Of a DNA stretch of 64,000 bases, positions 9,458 through 19,668 are shown one piece after another. The DNA lies in assembly GCA_022578605.1 (NCBI GenBank), contig MU394123.1:1-64000 (forward strand). The letters are read 5' to 3'. Numbering within the stretch: position 1 is the stretch's first letter; each line of letters opens with the position of its first letter. Below the pieces are notes generated by a model. The model was not told the DNA's origin. It did not search any database and saw only the letters and a list, made by a program, of their open reading frames with translations. This DNA is from Camillea tinctor. Lineage: Eukaryota; Ascomycota; Sordariomycetes; Xylariales; Xylariaceae. The translations under genes and the position numbers were made by a program.

Positions 9458-11892
9458 TAATTGAGTATCACACAGGGTAAGAAAGGAAAAACCACTTTGG
9501 GTTTACTGTTTGAGTCATAGGTAGCCATTGATGATAATGATGCCTATCAGTGAATGACTTCATATGCTGGAGCCTAATGAACACATATAGCTGTAGTGGC
9601 TCATTAGACCGCATAGCCACATCCTGATCTTTCCATAGTAAAAGGCTCAGACTACAGTTGCCCAGTAATGCCTTTCATGCTATCATCTGCTCCATATTTG
9701 GTTGGTTATTACTCTACACGCGATAATTGATGCTGCTTATCCACATATGAAAACGAATTTGATTTCTTTAGTCCCTGGGCGGAATGAGCCACTGAATGGG
9801 CTGATGTATAGGCTATGAAAGAGCGAGAAGCTATTCTTAGCTCGCGAGTCTTGGCAACTGAGGTAAGCTTTCCAGGTCAGGAGGCGTGCTGGGCATGGTG
9901 GGTTTCTTGGCGTCCCTCCCCCCCTCCTTGGATACTGAATGCGCCTTAGTATGAAGGGCAGATTTTCTTATCTCCCCCTTCCTCCAACTTACAAAACAAA
10001 ATACATAATTTGATCTCTATTTCCGGAGAAGGATTTTAATGAATCTCGTTGCCATGTTGCCAAGAAATCAAAGCTATGTCTCGAGGCCCGGGCCCCGGAG
10101 GGTTAGAGGACAGTATTGTATGGTGAATTGAGTATATGTGATTCTCGTGTGACTAGTTGTATAATAAAGCATCGTGGTACAAGGTAGATTATATAGGCAA
10201 ACACAGGAGTACACGGCCGTGTAACCACATATTTCATCATGGGACAGGTTCGTGTCAGCCACGGACATCCCGGAAGGGTCCCGTGGCTAAGTCCAATTAT
10301 GGCTTTATTTTATGCCCGACTCGGAAGAGTTGGTGTTCTTGTGACAATGACAAGGCATCAATATCACGGCTCCATATAGGTATAGACTAGCGAATCACAA
10401 CAACAGTTTACTACGAAGGTGACACAAGCCCAAATACTTACCCCATACGAAAGCTGAACGCAACCCCCATCCACCGTATCGGTCATGTAAATACCTTCGG
10501 GGAGTATATATCTTTTTCTCCCTATTAGAAAGCATCCTTCGCCGAAGCCTCGTATGTTTCCGACGCTCTAAGAAGTTCCAGGGTTGTAAAAGTCAAATTT
10601 TCAGTCGCATAATGAGTAGAAGTAGGATGCATTTAGCTTATGACTTGCCAGCCATTACGTCCAAGTGAAACGATAGTGCCCTCTATTCATTGCAGTTAGC
10701 AGTAGCGTGCCTTTGTCCTCCCCAAAACGTGATAGAAAACTTTAGTTAGAGATATAATTGGTTCGAAGCCGTGATAGGCTTGAAGACTTGCTGACTGGGG
10801 TGCTGCAGGAGCTTAGGAGACAGTGGTTCATTATCAACAATGGATGTCAGAGGCGCGGGGAAAACTTTCTGGGGACTTTTACGAGTACCATAAACTACCT
10901 ACTTTCTTCCATATTTATGAATACATTGTGAATATGTGCACTCATTTTAAAGGCAGTGAAAGAAGGGGGCATGATTTTATACCGGAAATCTTATAATTAA
11001 GCAGCTACCTCGTTAGGGAGTTTTATAACAATGAAACCTGTAAAAACTCATAAAAATAAAAATATTTTATAGAGAAGTTAATTAAATTCATTCGTTGTTA
11101 GTTTCATTCTTACCCAGGTAACTATACCGATATACATGTAATATTTAAAGTGTGTAATCTATAATATTTAAGCAACAACTTTAACCTAAGATTATTTTTT
11201 ATTTTCAAGAAACCCTGAACATTACAATAACTTGCCTAAAAAGGGAAGTTTACTGCTTTACGCGATCGATGCGTAAACCATGCGTATAACGTATCTGGGT
11301 AGGTAGGTACCGACCGGTCGTTTTATCACCTTTATCACCGATATATGTTTGCCATCTGCTTACGCGGTATTTTCCCATTTTTAACTATATCGGATTTTGT
11401 CCTTTGCCCTTCCTATTTGACATTTAGGCTACTAAAGAGTTGAGTCTGCAATTAGTAGAGGATGAGCCAATCGTTATTCTATATTTCTCTTGTGTTTGTT
11501 TCTAGCTGAGGAGTAAAAGGTTTTCTGCTGATATAAGATGGTGCTATTTCAATCAATAGAAATCTAGTTTGTAGGCTAATTGAAGATAACAAAAGCTTGG
11601 CCATTGACCTTAAAGCTCTTCTTAGCGAACATATTGGTGATATTTCTAGGGTCGGAGAAGACGGCCGTCAGCCCCGCTTCCAGAAGTTCGGGCTTGACGA
11701 GCTCTAGATTTCGTTCTACTCTACAATTATACCCATAATCTGGATGAGCTTACTGTCCCTGTGGAGCTGACCATGCTGACCCCTGCACGCCACGAGGCAG
11801 TCGTGTAGGAATCACGCTACTGCTTCAGCTTCCTTCAGCTGCACACATGATCACGGCTGAGTGTGAAGAGGCGAAGACTAGTGGCTTAAGCA
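9458..11892. other. Gene-poor accessory spacer with faint relics
   Basis: No intact gene. GC-rich hairpins occur near 10081-10098 (cccgggccccgg) and near 10258-10290 (gccacgg...ccgtggc). On the minus strand at about 11590-11740 a frame reads LVKPELLEAGLTAVFSDP and continues in a protein-like way before stops, probably a decayed coding fragment of unknown family. The remainder is A+T-rich and shows nothing. Confidence 0.4.
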
Positions 11893-12165
11893 TATATTTG
11901 AGAAATGGGCTTTTATGAGCCGCCCTAGCTCGGGAATCAAGGCCAAGAAGTTGGTGGGATGCGAAGCCTCAATTATTCAAGGTCCAAAGCAAAGTTGGAT
12001 GTAGAGAAGCGAGGCATGATGGAGGGAATGCTAATCACCTGGGTTTGTATTTTGAGAAAATGGCTTTTTGCCAGTCCTAGCTCGGGTAATATCAGAGCTA
12101 TCAAGCTGTGTGGGATACAGGGCCTCATTTGTTTGAAAACCGAGGGAAGCTTGGATCTAGAAAAC
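11893..12165. repeat. Diverged tandem duplication upstream of tyrosinase
   Basis: Two copies of about 115-120 bases, offset by about 152, share an ordered series of words: TTTGAGAAA(A)TGG, CCTAGCTCGGG, a GGGAT.C..GCCTCA block and GGATGTAGA/GGATCTAGA. They lie directly in the promoter region of the tyrosinase. They may be a duplicated regulatory segment or an old repeat. Confidence 0.5.
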
Positions 12166-12303
12166 ATCCCCGTTAACCATGTATAAGTGAAGCTATCCCT
12201 CACCGGTGTTGATCTTCATTTGAATAGATCACCATTCTCATTCGCCTTCTTCAACTATCTAACTAGAGCACTCACATTCGAGAAAACTTCGTTGTAATTC
12301 AAA

Positions 12304-13531
12304 ATGCACTTTTCTACAGCTCTCAGAGCCTCTCTTCTATTCCCCATTACTCATGTTCTGGGAGGACCAATCACTCATGTTACGCGGCAAAACCAGACCT
12401 CTACACCACAATGCACCGAGGATACAGCTATCCAGCGCAAAGAATGGTCTTCCATGACCGAATACGAGCGCCTGGCCTACGTATCTGCCATTGAATGCTT
12501 GATGAACCAGCCACCAGAGTGGGATGTCCCTGGTAGTACTTCTGCTTATGACGATTTTGTTGCTACTCACATTAGAGTAACAACTTCAGTTCATCTGAAT
12601 GGCGTTTTCTTGTCATGGCACCGGCACTTCGAACATCTCCTTGAGGGCCAAATGCATGATAAATGCGGCTACCCTGGGTACCTTGGCCTTCCTTATTGGG
12701 ATTATCCTCTATACCTAGATAAGCCTTTGAACCAAAGCCTCTTGTTCGATGGTACACCTGACTCCCTGGGAAGTGACGGGACTTTCATACCCAACCGTCC
12801 GGATATTGTGGTGACCCCTGAATGGGACGCTAACTTACAGTTCCCACACGGACCGACCTTGCCGAGAGGCTCTGGTGGCGATTGTACCTGTAAGCTCATA
12901 TCTTTATTTTTTATTACATTTTTTGATATGGCCGTTTTAACCCTAACCATTGTCGATATAGATACCGGTCCATTTGCCAATCATACCGTCAGTTTTGGCC
13001 CCATCTCTAGGAGCGTTATCCCAACTGGTCTCCCTGCCAACTGGACTCAACCCAACCCACACTGCCTTGTCCGTGACCTGAATGATTGGTTCCTCAGGCG
13101 GCTCAATAATCAGACAGCTATGGATAACCTACTAGCTTCTTCAGACATTCTGGAATTTCAGACTCGCCTTGAGCCGATCCACCAAGGTGGCCATCTGACA
13201 ATAGGAGGAGCTATGCAGGACTTCTTTTGTAGCCCCCAGGTGAGTCCATACTATTCTGAAAGGCTTTTCCAAACCCATGATTAACGGTTCCAAGGACCCT
13301 ATCTTCTGGCTCCACCATACAAACCTCGATCGTCTCTGGTCGATATGGCAGGCTGCAGATCCTGCGAGACGCTCCCAATTCAATGGCACTAGCACTTACC
13401 TGAACCCGGTCGGCTACACACCAGAGGTCAATAATGACACTCAAATAACGTTCCCCGTGTTGGGTGCGAACGTCACGACGGGTGATGTTTCGAACCCGAT
13501 GGCTGGCCCATACTGCTACGTCTATGTTTAA
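12304..13531 (+). CDS. Secreted short-form tyrosinase
   Basis: Exons 12304-12889, 12962-13239 and 13295-13531 give 366 residues. A hydrophobic N-terminus (MHFSTALRASLLFPITHVLGG) suggests secretion. The CuA site is H89, H97 and H106 within ATHIRVTTSVH and FLSWHRHFEHLLE, followed by LPYWDYP. The CuB site is HQGGH and then DPIFWLHHTNLDRLW, whose core is only completed across the last intron. Type-3 copper enzymes of this sort oxidise mono- and diphenols, in pigment formation or phenol modification. The length fits the short secreted fungal class that lacks the C-terminal lid domain. Both introns have clear branch sites. Neighbours do not form a pathway with it. Confidence 0.92.
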
Positions 13532-13959
13532 GGTAGCAGATGCCAGGATGTCGCAACACACCGTAATTAAAACGCATTTGCTTTGCTTCATTGTATTTAA
13601 GTATTTTGGAGGATGTATTACTACCAGACTTGTATGCTAGTAAGGTGGAATTTGCTATTTATATTGATTTTTAAAGCACATAAGTTAAGATTTTATACGG
13701 TCTATTCAGATAAACCCACTCTTTTCACTTTTTGTTGGTTTAATATTATTTATGTGACGATAGTATCAAAAACAATGTACTAGACCCGAAGCTATGAAGT
13801 AGTATACGTCATTGTATAATGTAGCAAAAAAAAAGTGTTTTATGTATACCTAACGATATTGGGGTGAATTGTAGTTCAAATCCTTTGCTAAGGCACTCAC
13901 GATATGGAGTGTAACCAATATCATGTTAGCAATCTGACTTAGCGACTGGACCGGAGCAG
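13532..13959. other. A+T-rich spacer
   Basis: No gene, repeat or RNA is recognisable between the tyrosinase stop and the transporter relic; presumably the tyrosinase 3' region. Confidence 0.5.
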
Positions 13960-14731
13960 CTGTAGTAGAGAGCATCACCTGGGAAGCCTATTATGATAAT
14001 AGTGAAGATCGGTAATTCCAGAGGAAGCTGATATGAGGCCAAGTTCCATGCCTTTTCGAGCAATAAACCATTCGTTCAGCATGCTGACGATTGGATATGT
14101 AAGGGTTACGAAACTAAGGCCATAGAGAAAGCCTTGGGTAATGATGAGAGCATCCACCGAATTCGCAAACGAAGCCGCCAGCATACCCAGAACGCAAAGC
14201 GGCCAGCCGGCCCATATTTGCTGCCGCTGACATTTGGGGTATCACCTAGCTAAAAGAGCAGAGAATGGAGCTCCAACATAGTAGAGGTCTTGCGCCAAGG
14301 TACTGATCATGGGGATATTGGCCGAATTCTCGTTGAATTCAAGTACTTCTGAATAATAATTTTGGAACACCACAAAACACATGGGGAATCCTAGATAGAG
14401 AGTTCATTTTGCGGTACAGAGATCAGTCTACGCCACATGATTGCCGAACGAAGGTACAATATTCTCTGAGGTTTAGGTATAAACATACTGTCACGGACTA
14501 TATATATGAGCTAATAGCCAAAAGCTATCAGCATTTGCTTTTTAGCTTTACACATACCCCGAAACAGCGCTTCAATAATAAACCCGGCGATGAGGACGGT
14601 CCAAGCGTCCCGTCCTCTATCGATGGGGTTTGGTTCATGCGGTGTCCATTCTCGCTGGTGACTACTGGAATGGTCACCAGATGAGCCTAAAAAGGGCGAA
14701 AGGGTTTGGAAATGGGTAAATGATAACATGG
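13960..14731 (-). pseudogene. Decayed MFS transporter (monocarboxylate-transporter-like), N-terminal part
   Basis: Reading leftward from an ATG near 14729, the frame shows DRGRDAWTVLIAGFIIEALF (first membrane helix). A spliced join across an intron of about 160 bases with a gtatgt donor leads to GFPMCFVVFQNYYS. After ENSANIPMISTLAQDLYYVG there is an in-frame TGA. The sequence resumes as WAGWPLCVLGMLAASFA and GFLYGLSFVTLTYPIVSMLN, then EWFIARKGMELGLISASSGI. These are the conserved first five helices of fungal MCT-type MFS carriers. After that the frame is lost and nothing of the C-terminal half remains. A dead, truncated gene. Confidence 0.75.
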
Positions 14732-15113
14732 TTGTTATCAATTCCTGGATCTCTGTTGGTATTTGGCTAATCGATGTGATGACAGAAGCAACTCCTAGTC
14801 GCGCTAACCTAGATAGGTCCAATGAAACCTCTGGCCAACTTGAATTATAGGTTGTTGTTAGTATTGAAGAAAATTCTACCTTAACATAATGAGTATGGAG
14901 ATACCTACCTCTCATTGATAGGGCCAAGATCTTCGTACGAAGTGTCTTTAAGCCCATGAAAACGCTTTAGGTGTGTTGCGTATATATCCACTCGAGACCA
15001 TAACCTAGATACGCAACTATATCGAAGTACATTCCTCGCTGTCAAAGAACAGTTCCATATAGCCCTGTATCGTCATTTACATTAAGACCCGTTTTGATAA
15101 GTTCATCGCAGTG
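14732..15113. other. Spacer between relics
   Basis: Nothing recognisable; the open frame here is the upstream extension of the transporter relic and shows no domain. Confidence 0.4.
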
Positions 15114-15640
15114 TTAGTTTGCGCTCATTGACCATTCGGAGACATCAGTAGACAATGAGCTTAGAAAGACATGAAGGATCATGATCGGCATGCCCCTAGC
15201 GGCTAACACTCTGAGCATAGGATTGTCAAAACTTGGGCATAAAGTTTCATTCAACCGCAAACCTGATCTATCAGGAACGATGCCGGCGCTTTTTATCCCC
15301 TCTCGACTATCGTCTTGGGGAACCTGGCAGAATATTTTGTAGCCTAGGACAGCCTTTAAACTTGGCATTGAAGCATTGAATTGAAGACTGGCCAGTCTTT
15401 AAAAATGTGAACCGGAAGTTTAAAAACGCGATCTAATGGATCCTTGAGTATTATGTTGTCCGGGAGCAAGCTTGAAATGTCACAATGGGGTTGGAAGATA
15501 GAGCTGAGAAGGGCGAAGAGGTGGGATGAAAGGATCCAGGAGTTCCGTAGAAGATCACGAGTTATGTATAATATTGTCAGCATGAGAATTGACTGATTCT
15601 TCAGTATCTCCGTATTGCTCAACCATTCCCAGGCGACCAC
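15114..15640 (-). pseudogene. Decayed fungal protein with ubiquitin-like-type domain
   Basis: The minus-strand frame from about 15640 contains LLPDNIILKDPLDRVFKLP and HIFKDWPVFNSMLQC, which resemble the ubiquitin-like domain found in many fungal STAND/ankyrin-associated proteins (typically DALGR..LP, then W..F..ML...F). At the expected next residues the frame shifts: KFKGCPRLQNI appears in another frame, and stops surround it. The rest (LGYKIFCQVPQDDSREG onward) is weakly protein-like. Family assignment is tentative, but the frame breaks are visible. Confidence 0.5.
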
Positions 15641-16584
15641 GATTCGAGGTATGTTGTGTCGATGCCGCTGATCTTCAATGCCTATTGCTGAATCCGGGAG
15701 CCCATCGTTAGGTCTTATATCTGATATTATTTGATCTTAAATCATCTGAAGACTGCTCTCTAGGTTGTGAATCATAAGATGACAAGATAGCCGACATAAC
15801 TGGGTTATTCAACTTACGTGTTTATATATCACACTGCGTTGCACTTCCTACCAGCAGCCAATGGATTGGCAGGCGGTTAAGCCTATGGAAGAGAATCACA
15901 CTTTTGTCAGCTTCGGTATGGAGGGTGGCTGTGCTAGCACTGCCCAACCCCGAAGTAGTGGTAGGGAAACTGTACCGTATATCAACCTTGACACAATAGT
16001 GTTAGCTAGGTAACATGGCTGGCCGGGTTATCAAGTCGGGCAGGTGGACGTAAAGGGTACTGCTGACGTTGAAAGCGGGGCCACTCTCCGGCCGACAACT
16101 CCGAGACTGCACTAGCTTGACTAGATCCGGAGGAGCTGGGATGTCAACAGATCTAACGATGGCCCGTGTAATACATACGGGGGTGAGTTAGATGCGAAGT
16201 TGTTGTCTAAAAATGCCCTTATTATTAATTTGGACCCCATATCAATTGTTTACATGTCCCACGCAATCGTAGTAACACTGCACTTCGAAGATGCATATAA
16301 CGTGCGTGATCCCGTAGCGACCTCGTTTCATAATCTTGCAAGAATATGAGGCTACAGGTTGTCATTGAAACTGAAAAGCTTGACGTCGAATCGTCAGGAT
16401 GTTTATTAACCCTGAAATTTCATTATGATCGAAGCGCATTACCAGTATACATAAGTAAACACTCCGGCTCTTAACAATCCTAGATCTGTCCGTTGATCAT
16501 TTTCCATTTACCCAATTTCACGTGTCAATTTCTGTTCCCTGCTCTGCTCTTATTCTCATCCCGCATAGACATCCTGGTCCTTAC
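15641..16584. other. Spacer downstream of the viperin gene
   Basis: No gene is seen. A GC-richer block at about 15850-16190 contrasts with its surroundings and could be an old repeat. It contains GGTATGGAGGGTG, a 13-base word also present near the telomere (about 249). No coding potential or terminal repeats were found. Confidence 0.4.
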
Positions 16585-17637
16585 TCACCAATCCAACGAC
16601 GTTTTATCCACGGTCCCGCACCCGCCCTCGGTCTCTGCTCCATCTTCTACAAGCTCTTTCGTCCACTCGTATACCCCTCCACGCTGCTCGAATACCTCTT
16701 GATCCCAGCGAACCTCGCTGAGCGCCTTCTGAACCCCAACGTCTAAAATCGATCGCGACTGTTTCACGACGCCGCCACCCTTGTCCAGGAAGCAGAGATA
16801 TTCGTCGAGGAGAAGATAGCTTGCTGCCATGACTGAATTCGGCTCAGGTATGAAGCATTCAAGGTGTTGATGCTTTTCACAGAATGTATTGTATTGCTCA
16901 TCTGAGATAAGAAGTTTCTTGGCATTCCGCTTCCGCTTGTTGAGTCGAGTGTCTTTCTCGTCGGCATCGTTCTCTCCCTCGACGTACAGCACTTGAAAGG
17001 CCTTCCACCGGAACGGGTCTAGCTGCTTCACTATGTCGGCCATGTCCTCCTGCCAATTATAAATGCACACCACTGTGTTGAGCTTGAATTTGATGCCTAG
17101 CTGGCGGCACCAGTCGCGGATACGGAAGAGCTGCGTGACGTTCTCACCGGTACCGCGGCCGATGGCGATATTTGTTTTCTCGTCGAAACTGTCACAGCTC
17201 ACTCCTATGACGTCCACCCACCGGCCGTGCTGCTCCAGCCACTTCTGTGTGACTTTTGTGCCGTTGGTGATAATACTAACGCTCTCGAGACCGAGGTCGA
17301 CTTTGCAGAAGCGGCAGAGCATGGCCAGCTTATCGGGGTAGAGAAAGGGCTCGCCGCCAGCGAAGTTGATCTTGCGCATGCCTGCTTCTCTGAGAAGGCG
17401 GAGCCCACGCTTCATGTCGTCCTCTGATGCGACATAGGAGCTTTTCTCGGTGTGGAAACAAAACGCACACTCCTTATTGCATTTCCGTGAGAAGAAAAAG
17501 TTGACTGAGACTGGTTTGATGACATCGTCGTGGTAGTATTTCCAGTATAGGAGGTAGATGCCTATGCCAATCACAGGGATCCAAGCAATCCCGACTATAC
17601 GCGACGTCCAATTCGAATAGAAGAGACTCAGTAGCAT
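16585..17637 (-). CDS. Viperin (RSAD2) homologue, radical SAM enzyme
   Basis: A single exon starts at ATG 17637 and gives 350 residues. A membrane helix at about residues 12-32 matches the N-terminal anchor of viperins (ER or lipid droplet). The radical SAM cluster motif is C53-N-K-E-C57-A-F-C60, followed by FHTEKSSY. The SAM-binding motif is GGEP (94-97) in KINFAGGEPFLYP. Later viperin signatures are SCDSFDEKTN, IGRGTGEN, FRWKAFQVLYVEGEN, PEPNSVMAASYLLLDEY and SILDVGV. The protein ends in LDW, as animal viperins do; the terminal tryptophan there helps iron-sulfur cluster delivery. Viperins turn CTP (some homologues use UTP) into a 3'-deoxy-3',4'-didehydro nucleotide that terminates viral RNA synthesis. 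An extra stretch of about 15 residues precedes the final LDW. It is divergent from the kinase gene at 18898. Confidence 0.93.
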   Translation of the reverse strand: MLLSLFYSNWTSRIVGIAWIPVIGIGIYLLYWKYYHDDVIKPVSVNFFFSRKCNKECAFCFHTEKSSYVASEDDMKRGLRLLREAGMRKINFAGGEPFLYPDKLAMLCRFCKVDLGLESVSIITNGTKVTQKWLEQHGRWVDVIGVSCDSFDEKTNIAIGRGTGENVTQLFRIRDWCRQLGIKFKLNTVVCIYNWQEDMADIVKQLDPFRWKAFQVLYVEGENDADEKDTRLNKRKRNAKKLLISDEQYNTFCEKHQHLECFIPEPNSVMAASYLLLDEYLCFLDKGGGVVKQSRSILDVGVQKALSEVRWDQEVFEQRGGVYEWTKELVEDGAETEGGCGTVDKTSLDW

Positions 17638-18897
17638 GGTTAATATCTCTCTCTGTCTCTCCCCTCTTTTCTCTTTTTCTAATTCACTACAAGGCTAAGT
17701 TGTTGCAGTGCACTCCCATCCGGCAGTGATAGGGCTAATAGATGAACCAAGACAATAGAGTAAATAAATGACAGGTATGTGGAGGAATCGGGGGTGCTTT
17801 GGAGTTTATATGTGCAGACGCGGAGGGAAGATGGTAGGTACTTAAGTACTACTATGTAGTCCTATTGATACAAATTGACCTATTGACTGTATCTATAACG
17901 CATATCGGGATGCATTTGATTGGACCGACACACAGATAACATTGCTTTACGCAACCTTCCAAACTTTCCCCATACCGATCGTTTGCCAACAAATAGACCC
18001 CAAATGAAAGGCTGGGGTACATGCACCCAACTAGGTTAACTGATACCTACAGTAGCGCTGTGCGCTAGGTTCAAATAAACAACCCCAACCCCGCCTACGT
18101 ACTGTACATGTGTACGCACTTACATATATGTTTGTATGATATAAGTACCTATTGGCCTATCTATTTACAAGTTACCTACCTACCTAGGTACATATATGTG
18201 AGCACGTAAATAAGTACCGTACCTACCAACGCAGCACCCCACAACCTTTGCGGATAGCAGATCCCTTCCGCATAGTTCAGCTCCTTGCTACCTAGGTATG
18301 TCCCAAGTCTCCATCATCACTTTATGAATAGTGGTAGGTAACTACGGAAACGCTACATACGAAATGTGATGCGCTGGCAAACTGAACAAATCTGCGCAGC
18401 TAGATCAAGTAAACAGATATTGACTCTAATAGGCGAGATTGTCAGTTTGTCCTTTTCTTTCCCATTCGCTTATTCTTCTCTTTCAAACTCACTCGCCTGC
18501 ATTATAATCATGATCAATGACATTAGATGCAGCGAGTTTACACGACTTCATGTTACCAAACCTCTAACTACCTACCCGAGCTAAATTACTAACATGCGAC
18601 TAGTGTTCATCACAGTCACAGTACAGGCCCCCAAATAAGGATACTACCTAACCTACCTACCTAGGCTTGTTGGTGTCATCGGGCAAAAGTCACACTACAT
18701 ATTTTGTTTGCCTAGACTGCTCCTGTTTACGCCAAGACTCCTCCATACAGTACCTCGCTGCCAGGTTACTTATTCCGTGCCTAGAAGCTCAAGTAGGTAT
18801 CAAAAGCTGGCGTCCTTTCCGAACACTTTTAGTACCATAAAAATAAGGAACAGGGTAGGATAAAAAGAGCGTAATCAACATTTCCAAAGACAATAAA
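17638..18897. promoter_or_regulatory. Shared divergent promoter region of viperin and nucleotide kinase
   Basis: The 1260 bases between the two opposite start codons contain no other gene. A pyrimidine-rich tract (17646-17680) lies next to the viperin start. The middle is dotted with ACCTACCTAGGTA-type palindromic words (around 18172-18190, 18290 and 18650-18665). No known stress or interferon-like element can be named from the sequence. Co-regulation is inferred from the head-to-head arrangement. Confidence 0.55.
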
Positions 18898-19668
18898 ATG
18901 GCAAACCCGGCCCAGCCATGCTATCGTAGCATTATCTTCGTCCTTGGACCCCCAGGTAGTGGCAAGGGCACCCTCTGCAAGCTTGCCACCAATCAGCTCG
19001 ATATGCCTGGTAACAACTACCGTCACCTTTCGGTAGGAGACTACCTACGAGAACTATCTACAACCGAGTTACCCTGCGACGCCGGGAGCTTCGATTGCAC
19101 CGCCATCTCTGAGAGCATACGAAATAATAAGCTTTTACCCTCTGAAGCGCTTATTCCTCTGCTTGGACACAAGCTTAGTTCAGTTCCGGAGAGCAGCAGA
19201 ACGGCCACTTCTTGGTTGATCGATGGGTTCCCCCGCAACATGGAGACCACACTAGTATTTGAGGAGAAGGTGGGTGAGCCCTTTTGGACTAACAGCAAAA
19301 CTGCCGTCCGGATCGTGTAACAAGTGCTGAAGCATCGCAACACTAGATTGGCAAGCCGACGAAGGTCATCGTCCTAGAATGTGCGCATGACATCGCACAA
19401 CATCGGTACCTCGGTCGTGCCAGAGAGGACATCGACGATGTAAGTCGCTTTGAAAAGCGATACGGGGACTATATCGAGAACATGAAGTCGATTCATGAGC
19501 ACTATAAGGGCATTATTGAAACAGTGCGTATTTTATTCCCGCATGATTGTTGTATTAGTCAATTACTTACTGGGAATTTGGCAGGTTACCGTCGATGGGC
19601 CCCGTGAGGAGTGCCTTGACAAGTTCATCAGTGCATTGTCACCGACTAGTACAGACTCAAAAGATTAA
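18898..19668 (+). CDS. UMP/CMP-kinase-type nucleoside monophosphate kinase
   Basis: Exons 18898-19269, 19347-19523 and 19585-19668 give 210 residues, the usual size of this family. The P-loop is GPPGSGKGT (17-25). The NMP-binding part has HLSVGDYLRE and IDGFPRNMET. After the first intron come KVIVLEC and an arginine/aspartate-rich lid (RYLGRAREDIDDVSRFEKRY), then the C-terminal VTVDGPREECLDKF. No mitochondrial leader is seen (MANPAQPCYR), so it is probably cytosolic. These enzymes phosphorylate UMP or CMP (some AMP) with ATP. Sequence alone does not fix the base preference; UMP/CMP is favoured by overall resemblance and by the viperin neighbour. It probably feeds the CTP/UTP pool used by the divergent viperin. 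Confidence 0.85.

Noticed and set aside
10238..10300. GC-rich stem (gccacgg...ccgtggc) considered as a tRNA or other structured RNA
   Set aside because: No A-box/B-box or cloverleaf could be found; only a simple stem is present.
15850..16190. GC-richer block considered as a LINE or LTR remnant
   Set aside because: No reverse-transcriptase-like frame, poly-A end or terminal repeat was found; composition alone is not enough.
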